The notes below the pieces were generated by a model, which had not been told where the DNA came from, did no database searches, and saw only the letters and a list, made by a program, of their open reading frames with translations. Source: Mangrovimicrobium sp033283385 (GTDB lineage: Bacteria; Pseudomonadota; Gammaproteobacteria; Pseudomonadales; Halieaceae). From it: a stretch of DNA of 64,000 nt. Positions 1-7,884 of the stretch are shown here, in pieces (the first letter of the stretch is position 1; each line of letters starts with the position of its first letter). The stretch covers positions 1,054,001-1,118,000 of the forward strand of contig JAWMQQ010000001.1 of NCBI GenBank assembly GCA_033283385.1, written 5' to 3'. Position numbers and translations under genes: made by a program.

Positions 1-917
1 ACGAGCAGAGCGGCACCGGGATTCTCGTCACCCAGCGGGTGAGCTTCGGCGCGGGCGGCATCGAGCCGCACTACGGCAAGTGCCTGGACTACGCCATGCC
101 CGACCAGCTGGGCCACTACCGCGCGGTGGTCGGCGCCCTGGGGCGGCTGGCCGGCACCCACAAGGCCGGCCGCCTGCCGGACACGGTGGAGCGCTACTTC
201 CCCTTCGAGCCGGAAAAGCTCGAGGTCAGCGTGCGCGAGCCGTACACCCCGCAGCAGATCGCCAACCGGGTGGCGCGCTACCGCGAATTCTCCGCCGCCC
301 ACGCCCACCTGATACCCGAACACATCCGCAGCGAGGCCTTCCTGGCGCGGCTGGAGGACCAGGCGCCGCGCTTCCAGGCGCTGGCCCCGGTGGCGCGCGA
401 GGTGCTGGCGTCCAACCCGGATTTCATCGCCCTGTGCCACTGGAACGCGAATATCGACAACGCCTGGTTCTGGCACGACGAGAAAGGCGTCATGCACTGC
501 GGCCTGCTGGACTGGGGCCACGTCAGCCAGATGAACATCGCCATGTGCCTGTGGGGCTGCCTCAGCGCGGCGGAAGTGAGTTTGTGGAACGACCACCTGC
601 CGGAACTGCTGCGGGTGTTCATCGGCGAATTCGAGGCCTGCGGCGGCCCGTCACTGGACGCCGACGAGCTGCAACTGCACCTGGCGCTCTACGTCGGGCT
701 GATGGGGCTGCAGTGGATGCTGGACGCGCCGCCGATGCTGCTGCGCATGGTGCCGGAGCTCGCCGAGGTACAAACCCGCGAGGACCCGCGCCTGAAGGGG
801 ATCGAAAGCGCCCGCAACCAGTTGCAGATCATGAGCACCTTCCTCAACCTGTGGGCCGGCTACGATTACGGCGCGGTGCTGGATTACCTGGAGCAGCGCA
901 CTGCTGCAAACCCGTAG
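1..917 (+). CDS. Phosphotransferase-family (aminoglycoside/ecdysteroid-kinase-like) protein, 5' end outside window
   Basis: The reading frame is open from base 3, so the gene begins before the window; a GTG at 39 is only an internal valine. The visible 304 residues carry a kinase-like catalytic loop, CHWNANIDN, followed by GLLDWGHV, the place where APH/ecdysteroid-kinase-like phosphotransferases have HxDxxxxN and the metal-binding D. The catalytic-loop Asp appears as Asn (HxN), so activity is uncertain. The substrate is unknown; relatives often phosphorylate small alcohols. The TAG stop (915-917) is the TAG of a REP element foot (GTAG), so the C-terminus is set by the repeat. Family assignment is moderately sure, function is not. 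Confidence 0.7.
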   Translation, partial: EQSGTGILVTQRVSFGAGGIEPHYGKCLDYAMPDQLGHYRAVVGALGRLAGTHKAGRLPDTVERYFPFEPEKLEVSVREPYTPQQIANRVARYREFSAAHAHLIPEHIRSEAFLARLEDQAPRFQALAPVAREVLASNPDFIALCHWNANIDNAWFWHDEKGVMHCGLLDWGHVSQMNIAMCLWGCLSAAEVSLWNDHLPELLRVFIGEFEACGGPSLDADELQLHLALYVGLMGLQWMLDAPPMLLRMVPELAEVQTREDPRLKGIESARNQLQIMSTFLNLWAGYDYGAVLDYLEQRTAANP

Positions 918-1156
918 GAGCCTGCTACGCAGGCGATTGCGCGCAGAGCGCGCTCCTACAGGGGCGATCGGTGCGTCGCGCCGGCATCGAATCGCCTGCG
1001 TAGCAGGCTCCTACAGGTGCGATCGGTGCGTCGCGCCGGCATCGAATCGCCTGCGTAGCAGGCTCCTACAGGCGCGAACGGCGCGTCGCGCCGGCATCGA
1101 ATCGCCTGCGTAGCAGGCTCCTACAGGTGCGATCGGTGCGTCGCGCCGGTATCGAA
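914..1156. repeat. REP cluster 1: five REP units with a 55-bp tandem array
   Basis: A forward unit starts with GTAG at 914 (GTAGGAG, stem GCCTGC, loop TAC, stem GCAGGC, GAT). It is followed by an inverted unit of a different stem (GCGCGC type, about 939-959). Three inverted GCCTGC-type units begin at 991, 1046 and 1101, exactly 55 bp apart, each with the same spacer (ggtgcgatcggtgcgtcgcg core). A final spacer copy runs into the stop codon of the minus-strand SDR at 1157. There is no gene here. The units look like repetitive extragenic palindromes, not terminators, because no T-tract follows. Confidence 0.9.
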
Positions 1157-1999
1157 TCAACCCGCGTCGATCGCCGCCTGCCGCGCCTGCATGATGGCCT
1201 GCAGGTGGTTGATGCCGTCTCCCGCGCTGTGCCCGCCGTCCACGTTCAACTCGGTGCCGGTGACAAAGCGCGAGCGGTCGCTGGCCAGGTACAGCGCCGC
1301 CTGGGCGATATCCTCCGGGCTGCCGAGGACCTTCAGCGGCTGGTTCGCGGTCATCGGTTCCACCAGCGCGTCCTTGATGCGCGCGATGGTCTCCTCGCTC
1401 ATGCCCGGCTCCGGGAAGGGCGACATCTCGGTCATGATCTGCCCCGGGTTGATGCAGTTGACGCGCACGCCGTAGCTGCCGAAGTCGATCGCCGCGCACT
1501 TGGTGAAGTGGATCACCGCCGCCTTGGACGCGCGGTAGGGCACCACGCCCCAGCCGGGCAGGGCGCCGCCCATGGAAGCGGTGTTGATGATGGAGCCGCC
1601 GCCGTGCTCGCCCATGTAGCGCGCCGCCACCTGGCAGCCCAGCATCACGCCCAGCACGTTCACCTCCATTACCTTCTGGAAGTCCTTCAGCTCGTCGTCG
1701 ACGAAGCGCAGGTAGGGCATGGAGGAGATGCCGGCGTTGTTGTACATGACGTCGAGCCCGCCGAACTCGCTGTCGGCGAAGTTTACCAGGGCCTCGAGGT
1801 CCGCCGCGCTGGTGACGTCCGTGTGCTTGAAGCGCGCCGCGTCGCCCAGCGCCGCCGCCAGTGCCTCGCCCTTCGCATTGTCCACATCGGCGATCACCAC
1901 CTGCGCGCCCTCGGCGACGAACAGTTCCACGGTGGCCTTGCCGATGCCGCTGGCGCCTCCGGTGACAATGGCGATTTTGCCTGCGAGTTCCTGGCTCAT
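1157..1999 (-). CDS. Short-chain dehydrogenase/reductase (SDR)
   Basis: A classical SDR of 280 aa. The N-terminus has the TGGASGIG nucleotide-binding motif, an acidic residue after beta-2 (ADVD) consistent with NAD(H) preference, NNAG, a catalytic Ser segment and YRASK. The C-terminal VDGGHSAGDG is typical of the fold. It should oxidise or reduce a hydroxyl/keto group; the substrate is unknown. It diverges from the epoxide-hydrolase pair, and a good sigma-70-like promoter lies upstream on the minus strand. Its TGA stop abuts the last spacer copy of REP cluster 1. Confidence 0.9.
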   Translation of the reverse strand: MSQELAGKIAIVTGGASGIGKATVELFVAEGAQVVIADVDNAKGEALAAALGDAARFKHTDVTSAADLEALVNFADSEFGGLDVMYNNAGISSMPYLRFVDDELKDFQKVMEVNVLGVMLGCQVAARYMGEHGGGSIINTASMGGALPGWGVVPYRASKAAVIHFTKCAAIDFGSYGVRVNCINPGQIMTEMSPFPEPGMSEETIARIKDALVEPMTANQPLKVLGSPEDIAQAALYLASDRSRFVTGTELNVDGGHSAGDGINHLQAIMQARQAAIDAG

Positions 2000-2065
2000 G
2001 ATGTATTCCCTTTGGCTGGATTATGTTTGTGTAGGGACGCCGATAGCGGTGTATCGCGCCCCGGC

Positions 2066-2095
2066 ATTATGAGAAACTATTTTTCCTATAGTCAA
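2066..2095 (-). promoter_or_regulatory. Candidate promoter with embedded operator for the SDR
   Basis: On the minus strand TTGACT (2090-2095) and CATAAT (2066-2071) are separated by 18 bp, close to the sigma-70 consensus. Between them lies a perfect inverted repeat, ACTAT/ATAGT with a 7-bp spacer (2076-2092), well placed for a repressor. The TetR regulator 1.6 kb downstream is a possible but unproven partner. The intergenic region also must drive the plus-strand gene at 2122. Confidence 0.55.
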
Positions 2096-2121
2096 CACAA
2101 TAAGCAAAACGGAGTGACAGC

Positions 2122-2517
2122 ATGGCGACACCGATCGAGGTGGTGGAAACCTTCTTTGCCGAGTTCAACCAGGGCGAGGAGGGCATGTACGAGTCCATCC
2201 GCCGCTACTTCCTGCCCGACACCGTGTGGGACAACGTCGGCCTCGCCACCACCACCGGCGCGGAAGAGGGGGTGGGCCTGGTGCAGCAGTTTCACGAGGA
2301 GATGGGTATCGCCTCGGTGGTGGTGGAGATGCTCGCCATCGCCGCCGACGGCAACAAGGTGTTCACCGAGCGCATCGACCGGCTCTACAACGATGCCGGC
2401 GAGGAGCTCTCCGCGCCGCTGGTAGTCGGCGTGCTGGACGTGGCCGACGGCAAGATCGCCGCCTGGCGCGATTACTTCGATATCCGCGAAGCGCAGCAAC
2501 TCACCGAGGGGGAATGA
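2122..2517 (+). CDS. Limonene-1,2-epoxide hydrolase-like protein (SnoaL-like fold)
   Basis: A 131-aa cone-shaped alpha+beta protein matching the limonene-1,2-epoxide hydrolase (LEH) family in size and motifs. The LEH catalytic Arg and Asp pair is seen as R84 and D86 (ERIDRL). The third acid is D117 in WRDYFD. The water-positioning Asn is N38 (DTVWDN), but the Tyr that precedes it in Rhodococcus LEH is Trp here. LEH enzymes open epoxides through a directly activated water, without a covalent intermediate. RBS cggagtg precedes ATG. The stop overlaps the next start (ATGA), so the two are translationally coupled. Substrate unknown; a terpene-type epoxide is plausible. Confidence 0.8.
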   Translation: MATPIEVVETFFAEFNQGEEGMYESIRRYFLPDTVWDNVGLATTTGAEEGVGLVQQFHEEMGIASVVVEMLAIAADGNKVFTERIDRLYNDAGEELSAPLVVGVLDVADGKIAAWRDYFDIREAQQLTEGE

Positions 2518-3632
2518 GCGCCCGACCCTTTCGCCTGCAGGTCCCCGAAAGCGAGCTGGAGGACCTGCGCGAGCGTCTCGCCGCCACGCGCTGGCAGCGC
2601 GACGCCTTCGCCGGGGACTGGAGCCTCGGTACGCCACAGCCCTTTGCTCAGCGGCTATGCAATTATTGGCATAGTGACTTTGACTGGCGCGCGCAGGAGG
2701 CCAGGGTCAACCAGTTCAAGCAGATTCTACTGTCGCTGGACGGGCTGGACCTGCACGCGCTGCACCACCGCAGCGAGCAACCGGCTGCCTTGCCGGTCCT
2801 GTTGCTGCACGGCTGGCCCGGGAGCTTCCTCGACTTCATCGAGCTGTGGGAGCCCCTGGCGCAACCCCCTGCGGGCGCGCCCGCCTTCCACAGCGTCACC
2901 CCCTCGCTGCCCGGTTACGGGTTTTCCACCACCCGCCCCGGCGTCAACCCCCAGCACATGGCGCGGCTGTTCGCACAGCTGATGGAGACCCTGGGTTACC
3001 AGCGGTATTACATCCACGGCGGCAACTGGGGCAGCCTGATCGGCACCGAGATCGCGCGCCAGTTTCCGGAGCGGGTGATCGGCCTGCACCTGTCCAGTGT
3101 CAGCGGCAGTCCCCCGCCAGCGGGGGAGGACTACCCCGTGTCCGGGGACGAGCGGGAGTGGCTGGCCGACCATGCGGCCTTCCCGCACTTCAGCCTGCTC
3201 TCGCGCACGCCGGTCTCCGCCGCCCACGCCCTCAACGATTCCCCGGCGGGGCTCGCCGCCTGGCTGGCGGAGAAGCTCCACGACTGGGCGGACAACAGGG
3301 CGGGGATCGCTCTATCCCCCGACTGCATGCTGCGCACCATCGCCCTGTACTGGTTCAGCGGGTGTATCGCCACCTCGATGGCGCTATACCGGGAGCTGGT
3401 GCAGGCGCCGCCGCAGGAGCGCCGCGTCGGGACTCCGACAGCGGTCTCGGTATTTCCGGCCTCGGTGGCGAAGCTGCCGCGCTCCTGGACGCGCCGGCTG
3501 TACCACCTCGTGCAGTGGCGGGTGCACTCGCGCGGCGGGCATTTTCCGGCGCTGGAAGTGCCGGAGCTGCTGCTGGGGGACCTGCGCGAGTTCGCCCTGC
3601 TGAATGGCGGCGGGGCCGCGGCGGCGCATTGA
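2514..3632 (+). CDS. Epoxide hydrolase-family alpha/beta hydrolase with altered catalytic residues
   Basis: A 372-aa protein with an EHN N-terminal domain (residues ~4-110) and an alpha/beta-hydrolase core, as in microsomal-type epoxide hydrolases. HGWP (99-102) forms the oxyanion region and H343 in RGGHFPALE is the catalytic His. The nucleophile position, normally GGDWGS, reads GGNWGS (N171). The usual acid in FPxE/D reads FPAS (S317). Two triad positions are thus changed, although the fold is otherwise well conserved. It starts at the ATGA overlap with the LEH-like gene. It may be inactive, self-activated by deamidation of Asn, or altered in chemistry; see findings. Confidence 0.85.
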   Translation: MSARPFRLQVPESELEDLRERLAATRWQRDAFAGDWSLGTPQPFAQRLCNYWHSDFDWRAQEARVNQFKQILLSLDGLDLHALHHRSEQPAALPVLLLHGWPGSFLDFIELWEPLAQPPAGAPAFHSVTPSLPGYGFSTTRPGVNPQHMARLFAQLMETLGYQRYYIHGGNWGSLIGTEIARQFPERVIGLHLSSVSGSPPPAGEDYPVSGDEREWLADHAAFPHFSLLSRTPVSAAHALNDSPAGLAAWLAEKLHDWADNRAGIALSPDCMLRTIALYWFSGCIATSMALYRELVQAPPQERRVGTPTAVSVFPASVAKLPRSWTRRLYHLVQWRVHSRGGHFPALEVPELLLGDLREFALLNGGGAAAAH

Positions 3633-3658
3633 TGTCGCCCCGCCCGCGTGCTAGATTC

Positions 3659-3670
3659 AACCAAATGGTT
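3659..3670. promoter_or_regulatory. Candidate TetR operator
   Basis: AACCA-AA-TGGTT is a perfect 5-bp inverted repeat just upstream of the TetR gene and 27 bp after the epoxide-hydrolase stop. Its size and position suit autoregulation. If it is the operator, translation of the regulator probably starts at the TTG at 3705 rather than the GTG at 3648, which would place the operator inside the coding region. Confidence 0.45.
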
Positions 3671-3704
3671 AGTTTTCTTTTCGCCCACGGCGCCGGGGTA
3701 CCCC

Positions 3705-4394
3705 TTGAGCACTGACAAAGCCGGCAGCGCGACCGCCGAACCCGCAGACCAGGATAACAACAGCGATGCTGGCGAAGCGCCGCGCCGCCGCGCCTACCTG
3801 CCGGCCCGGGAGCGCCGCCAGCAGATCCTCGAGGCCGCGCGGGAAGTGTTCAGCCGCACCTCGCTGCAGGGCGCGCGCACCCGCGATCTCGCCAGGGCCG
3901 CCGGGATCAACCAGGCGACGCTCTACGGCCACTTCGATTCCAAGGAAGAGCTGTTCACCGCCGCGGTGGTACAGCCGCTGGTGGACGTCATGCAGGGTAT
4001 GCAGGAGCGCGCCGGCACCTACCAGGCCGCGACCTCGCCGGACGAATTGCTGCAGCGCGCGGAAGCGTCGGTGCGCAACCACCTGGCGAACATGTGCGAT
4101 ATCTACCCGCTGCTCACCGCCGCGCTGTTCTCCGACCCGGAGCTGGGCGGCAAGCTTTACCGCGAGCAGATCAAGCCGATCTTCGAGCAGCGCGGCGCCG
4201 CGATGAGCGAGGTGATCCGGCCCGGCATCGAGCCGCAGCTGTTCTCGCTGCTGGCCTTCGGCATGTTCTTCGCGGTGGCCATGGACCGCAGTTTCACCGG
4301 CTCGGAGGCCGACCTCGACGACATCGCCGCGCAGGTTGCGGACCTCGCCGCCTTTGGCTTTTCCCGCAATCAGCGGGCTGACAATAACGACTGA
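3705..4394 (+). CDS. TetR/AcrR-family transcriptional regulator
   Basis: About 229 aa from a TTG start (an upstream GTG at 3648 is in frame). Residues ~30-75 form the TetR helix-turn-helix: ERRQQILEAAREVF, then TRDLARAAGINQATLYGHF and KEELF. The C-terminal ligand domain is unassigned, so the effector is unknown. It lies 23 bp upstream of an aldo/keto reductase in the same direction and shares the locus with the epoxide-hydrolase pair, which it may control along with itself. Confidence 0.85.
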   Translation: MSTDKAGSATAEPADQDNNSDAGEAPRRRAYLPARERRQQILEAAREVFSRTSLQGARTRDLARAAGINQATLYGHFDSKEELFTAAVVQPLVDVMQGMQERAGTYQAATSPDELLQRAEASVRNHLANMCDIYPLLTAALFSDPELGGKLYREQIKPIFEQRGAAMSEVIRPGIEPQLFSLLAFGMFFAVAMDRSFTGSEADLDDIAAQVADLAAFGFSRNQRADNND

Positions 4395-4417
4395 CGCATT
4401 ACCCCGGGAGTACCCCT

Positions 4418-5497
4418 ATGCCTCTCCAACTCGACGACTACCGTCTGCTGGGCCGCTCCGGCCTGCGCGTATCACCGCTTTCGCTCGGCACCATGACCTT
4501 CGGCATGCCCGCCGGCTGGGGCAGTACTGACGAGGACGCCGCGGCGATGGTCGACATGTATTTCGATCGCGGCGGCAATTTCATCGACACCGCCAATTTC
4601 TACGGCGCCGGCGGTTCCGAGACGGTGCTCGCCGGCATGATCAAGGACCGGCGCAGCCGCCTGGTACTGTCCACCAAGTACTCGCTGACCATGAACCCCG
4701 GCGATCCCAACGCCAGCGGCAACCAGCGCAAGAACATGGTGCAGGCGGTGGAGGCGAGCCTGAAGCGCCTGGGCACGGATTACATCGACCTGCTGTACAT
4801 GCACGTCTGGGACCGCCGCACGCCGGCGGAGGAAGTGCTGCGCGCCTTCGACGACCTGGTGCGCGCGGGCAAGATCCTCTACGCCGGTATCTCCGATACG
4901 CCGGCCTGGCAGATCTCCCGCCTGCAGTCCATCGCCGACCTGCGCGGCTGGTCGCCGCTGGTCGCATTGCAGATTCCCTACAGCCTGGCCGAGCGCACGG
5001 TGGAGCGCGAATTCATGCCGATGGCGCAGGAGATGGGCCTGGGTGTCTGTCCCTGGTCGCCGCTGGCCGGCGGCGTGCTGTCGGGCAAGTACGCCAACGT
5101 GGACCTCGGCGCGATGGCCACCGCGGAGTTCGGCGACCTCGATTCGCGGGAGAAGATCAACTTCGCCACCGGGCTGCTCAACGAGCGCACCCTGGGCATA
5201 GCCGCAGTGGTGGGGCAGGTGGCGGAAGAACTGGGCTGTACTTCCTCGCAGGTGGCGCTGGCCTGGACGCTGCTGGAGCCCGCTGTGGTTTCGCCGCTGA
5301 TCGGCGCGCGCACCCTCGCGCAGTTCGAGGACAACCTCGGCGCGCTGGCGGTGGAGTTCAGTGCCGAGCAGTTGCAGCGTTTGCAGGAGGCCAGTGCGAT
5401 CGAGCCCTGCTTCCCGCAGGAGATGATCGAAGGGCCCGTCTCCGATGGCATGTTCGGCGGCGTGTGCGTCGAATTGCCCGGTGCAAGGCGCCCGTAG
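4418..5497 (+). CDS. Aldo/keto reductase
   Basis: A 359-aa AKR barrel. The catalytic tetrad is visible: D57, Y62, K87 and H129 (FIDTANFYG, LSTKYS, LLYMHV). The C-terminal NADP(H)-binding stretch VVSPLIGARTLAQFEDNL is present. It resembles the YajO/Tas-like AKRs that reduce aldehydes or ketones; the true substrate is unknown. ATG follows a GGGAG ribosome-binding site. The last codons run into REP cluster 2, whose GTAG foot provides the TAG stop (5495-5497). Confidence 0.9.
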   Translation: MPLQLDDYRLLGRSGLRVSPLSLGTMTFGMPAGWGSTDEDAAAMVDMYFDRGGNFIDTANFYGAGGSETVLAGMIKDRRSRLVLSTKYSLTMNPGDPNASGNQRKNMVQAVEASLKRLGTDYIDLLYMHVWDRRTPAEEVLRAFDDLVRAGKILYAGISDTPAWQISRLQSIADLRGWSPLVALQIPYSLAERTVEREFMPMAQEMGLGVCPWSPLAGGVLSGKYANVDLGAMATAEFGDLDSREKINFATGLLNERTLGIAAVVGQVAEELGCTSSQVALAWTLLEPAVVSPLIGARTLAQFEDNLGALAVEFSAEQLQRLQEASAIEPCFPQEMIEGPVSDGMFGGVCVELPGARRP

Positions 5498-5674
5498 GAG
5501 CCTGCTACGCAGGCGATCGAGTCCCGTGTAGGAGCCTGCTACGCAGGCGATCGAGTCCCGTGTAGGAGCCTGCTACGCAGGCGATCATGTACCGTGTAGG
5601 AGCCTGCTACGCAGGCGATCGCATAACGTAGGAGCCTGCTATGCAGGCGATCGCCCGTATAACGGGCTCCTACA
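5494..5674. repeat. REP cluster 2: five direct REP units plus one inverted unit
   Basis: GTAG feet occur at 5494, 5528, 5562, 5596 and 5628 (period 34, then 32 bp), all in the same orientation with the GCCTGC-TA(C/T)-GCAGGC stem. An inverted unit with a different stem (GCCCGT/ACGGGC, about 5653-5673) closes the cluster. The fifth unit has TAT in the loop instead of TAC. The array lies between the AKR stop and the RBS of the SnoaL-like gene. Confidence 0.92.
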
Positions 5675-5698
5675 AAAAATAACAACAGGAGAATCACC

Positions 5699-6205
5699 GT
5701 GTCCGACGACCGCCTCAGCGTCATCATGACCACCAACCTCTACGCCACCGCCGTTGACACCCTGCAGTGGCACCTGCTGGACCGCGTGTTCACCCCGGAC
5801 GTCAGCATCGACTTCGGCGGCGGCGCCGTGTGGAGCGGCCTCGCCGACCTGCGCCAGGCCTTCCACGCCATCCACGAGCCCTTCCAGGCGACGCAGCACA
5901 TCACCACCAATCACACGGTGGCCCTGAACGGCGACAGCGCCCACTGCCTCAGCTACGTGCACGGGATCTTCCTGCGCGAGGTGGGCGAGGGCGGCAACAT
6001 GTTCGAGTCCGGCGGCTGGTACGACGACCAGCTGGTGCGCGCCGGCGACGACTGGCTGATCTACAAGCGCGTGTGCCGCTCGGTCTGGGTCAAGGGAAAC
6101 CCGAAAGTGCTGGAGACCCAGCCCGGCATGACCGGCATTCCCCAGCTCTATTCACTGGCGGCAGAGGCTGCCGAGGGCCGGCTGGCGACGGTACGAGCCC
6201 TGTAG
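5699..6205 (+). CDS. SnoaL-like / nuclear transport factor 2-fold protein
   Basis: A 168-aa protein from a GTG start with a strong RBS (caggag). The pattern is that of SnoaL_4-type NTF2-fold enzymes: N-terminal helices, a beta segment with DFGGG, HITTNH, then FESGGWYDDQLVRAGDDWLIYKRV. Members include ring hydroxylating-dioxygenase beta-subunit relatives, hydratases, isomerases and cyclases. Nothing visible identifies the reaction. Its TAG stop is supplied by the GTAG foot of REP cluster 3. It converges on the VOC gene. Confidence 0.75.
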   Translation: MSDDRLSVIMTTNLYATAVDTLQWHLLDRVFTPDVSIDFGGGAVWSGLADLRQAFHAIHEPFQATQHITTNHTVALNGDSAHCLSYVHGIFLREVGEGGNMFESGGWYDDQLVRAGDDWLIYKRVCRSVWVKGNPKVLETQPGMTGIPQLYSLAAEAAEGRLATVRAL

Positions 6206-6278
6206 GAGCCTGCTATGCAGGCGATCGCGTCTGTAGGAGCCCGCTACGCGGGCGATCGCCTGCATAGCAGGCTCCTAC
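6202..6278. repeat. REP cluster 3: two direct and one inverted unit between convergent genes
   Basis: Forward units begin at 6202 (stem GCCTGC, loop TAT) and 6232 (stem GCCCGC/GCGGGC, loop TAC). An inverted GCCTGC unit ends near 6277. The cluster fills the whole gap between two convergent genes and gives both their stop codons: TAG at 6203-6205 on plus and TAG at 6275-6277 on minus. Confidence 0.92.
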
Positions 6279-6757
6279 AGGCTGACCGCAAGGCCCTCGG
6301 GCCAGCGCATGCCCTCCCAGGCCTCGGGAGTGGCGCACATGTATTCGAGGTGGTGGCCGAGCTGGGCGGCGGCGTCGATGTACATGAAGTCGATGCCCGG
6401 CACGCTGCCCGCCATGGCGATGGGCCAGCCGCGGCGCGCCGCTTCGGCGCGGATCGGCTCCAGCGAATCGCAGCGCATGCCCATGTGGTGGAAGCGCAGC
6501 GAGTCGTCCGCCGGCAGGGCGTCGAGGTACAGTCCCACCGGGCCGGATTCCGGCTGGATCAGCTCGACCTGGCGGTCGCCGGCCCAGGCCAGGGCGACGC
6601 GAAAACGCGCGGTTCCCTCGCCGCCCGGGGTGGTGACGACGACCTCCGCATCGTCGTAAACGAAGTCGTGCACGCCGTACTCGCGGGCGAACATCGCGAC
6701 GGCGCGTTCGAGGTCGCGGGTGACATAACCGTTCTGGAAATGGCCGGGAAGATACAT
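6275..6757 (-). CDS. VOC-family (glyoxalase/dioxygenase superfamily) protein
   Basis: 160 aa from the ATG at 6757 (MYLPGHFQNGYVTRDLERA, the typical VOC opening); the frame is open 40 codons further upstream but without homology-like sequence. FHHMGMRCDS and GHHLEYM supply the His and Glu usual for VOC metal sites. The second half places the substrate region between them. The reaction is unknown; such proteins can be lyases, epimerases or dioxygenases. The C-terminal SL-stop is encoded by the REP foot. Confidence 0.75.
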   Translation of the reverse strand: MYLPGHFQNGYVTRDLERAVAMFAREYGVHDFVYDDAEVVVTTPGGEGTARFRVALAWAGDRQVELIQPESGPVGLYLDALPADDSLRFHHMGMRCDSLEPIRAEAARRGWPIAMAGSVPGIDFMYIDAAAQLGHHLEYMCATPEAWEGMRWPEGLAVSL

Positions 6758-6900
6758 GGGTGCACTCGTTTGCAGGCAAAACAGGCCCGGACTGTAGCGG
6801 GCTGGTGGTGCAAATTCAACCGACCCGGGATTTGCGGCGTTGACAGTCCCCGGCCGGACGGATACTTTGCAGGACAAAGTCCCTGAGGAGGGAAATCGCC

Positions 6901-7515
6901 GTGACGGAATTTGATAACGCGCTGTCGCAAGTCCACGAAATCCAGGCGAGGCTGGCCGAGAGCACGCGCTTTCGCGGTATCGGAGCCGACCTCAATGTCT
7001 TCACCGCCGCGCTCGCGCTGTGCGCCGCGCTGGCCCAGGTGATTTGGCCGCAGGTGCTACAGCCGGACCCCCTGAGCTATATCGCCGTCTGGCTGGTGGT
7101 GCTGGTCCTGTCCACGCTCGCGGTGTGTATCGACGCGGTGTTCCGCGCCCGGCGGCTGCACGGTTCCATGGCCGGCATGATGCTCAGCGGGGCCGCGCAC
7201 CGCACGCTGCCCTATGCGGCGGCGGCGGTGATCATCACCTGCGTGATATGCGGCTTCGCCCGGGAGAGCGTGCTCCTGCTGCCCGGGCTCTGGCAGTTGC
7301 TGATCGGCCTGCTCGGATTCTCCGTCGTGCGCAGCCTGCCGCGCGAGATCCTGTGGGCGTCGGCCTGGTATTTCTTCTGTGGTAGCGTGGTGCTGGTGCT
7401 CGCGGCCTACAGCGGCCGTCTGGACCCCTGGATGATGGGCCTGCCACTGGTGGTCGGCCAGGCCGCCGTCGCCCTGATTCTCAACCGGGCGGAGCGGGGT
7501 GGCGCAGGTGACTGA
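6901..7515 (+). CDS. Multi-pass membrane protein of unknown function
   Basis: 204 aa from GTG with RBS gaggag. The first ~30 residues are polar and helical. They are followed by about five to six hydrophobic segments (roughly 31-50, 56-78, 99-120, 123-140, 150-170, 175-195). I do not recognise a functional family. The stop overlaps the start of the winged-helix gene by 17 bp. Membrane protein plus small winged-helix regulator is a recurrent bacterial pairing, perhaps a sensor and its regulator. Confidence 0.7.
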   Translation: MTEFDNALSQVHEIQARLAESTRFRGIGADLNVFTAALALCAALAQVIWPQVLQPDPLSYIAVWLVVLVLSTLAVCIDAVFRARRLHGSMAGMMLSGAAHRTLPYAAAAVIITCVICGFARESVLLLPGLWQLLIGLLGFSVVRSLPREILWASAWYFFCGSVVLVLAAYSGRLDPWMMGLPLVVGQAAVALILNRAERGGAGD

Positions 7516-7864
7516 TCCCAGCGACGCGCCGTTCGCCTTTCCCGGCCTCGACCGCGCCTTCCACGAGAAGGCGCGACTCGGTATCGTCAGTTCCCTGTGC
7601 GGCCACGAGGACGGGTTGCTGTTCTCGGAGCTGAAGCAGCTTTGCGCGCTGACCGATGGCAACCTCAGCCGCCACCTCCAGGTGCTGGAACAGGCGGGCT
7701 TCGTGCTGATCGAGAAGACCAGTGCCGGCCGCCGCTCGCAGACCCGCTGCCGGCTGACCGGAACCGGGCGGGCGCGCTTCGCCGAGTACCTGCAGGAACT
7801 CGAGCGCGTGCTGCGGGGTGCGGTGGATTTTGACGGCGCGCCCGACCTGGGTTGGGCGCGCTGA
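7499..7864 (+). CDS. Winged-helix DNA-binding regulator (ArsR/MarR-like, HTH_34 type)
   Basis: 121 aa. The central part reads as a winged helix: KARLGIVSSL, LLFSELKQL, LTDGNLSRHLQVLEQAG (recognition helix), FVLIEKTSAGRRSQT (wing) and LTGTGRARFAEY. This is the pattern of the small HTH_34 family. The start is GTG 7499 within the membrane gene; GTG 7508 is an alternative. Coupling to the membrane protein is likely. The target may be this operon or the flavoprotein gene 20 bp downstream. Confidence 0.8.
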   Translation: MAQVTDPSDAPFAFPGLDRAFHEKARLGIVSSLCGHEDGLLFSELKQLCALTDGNLSRHLQVLEQAGFVLIEKTSAGRRSQTRCRLTGTGRARFAEYLQELERVLRGAVDFDGAPDLGWAR

Positions 7865-7884
7865 AGCAAAAATAAGGAGAAAAC

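Noticed and set aside
914..1156. REP hairpins read as Rho-independent terminators
   Set aside because: No T-tract follows the hairpins, and true terminators are separately present next to clusters 5 and 6.
5494..5674. Regularly spaced repeats suggesting a CRISPR array
   Set aside because: The 24-bp repeats have only ~10-bp, similar spacers, are palindromic REP units, occur in both orientations at other clusters, and no cas gene is present.
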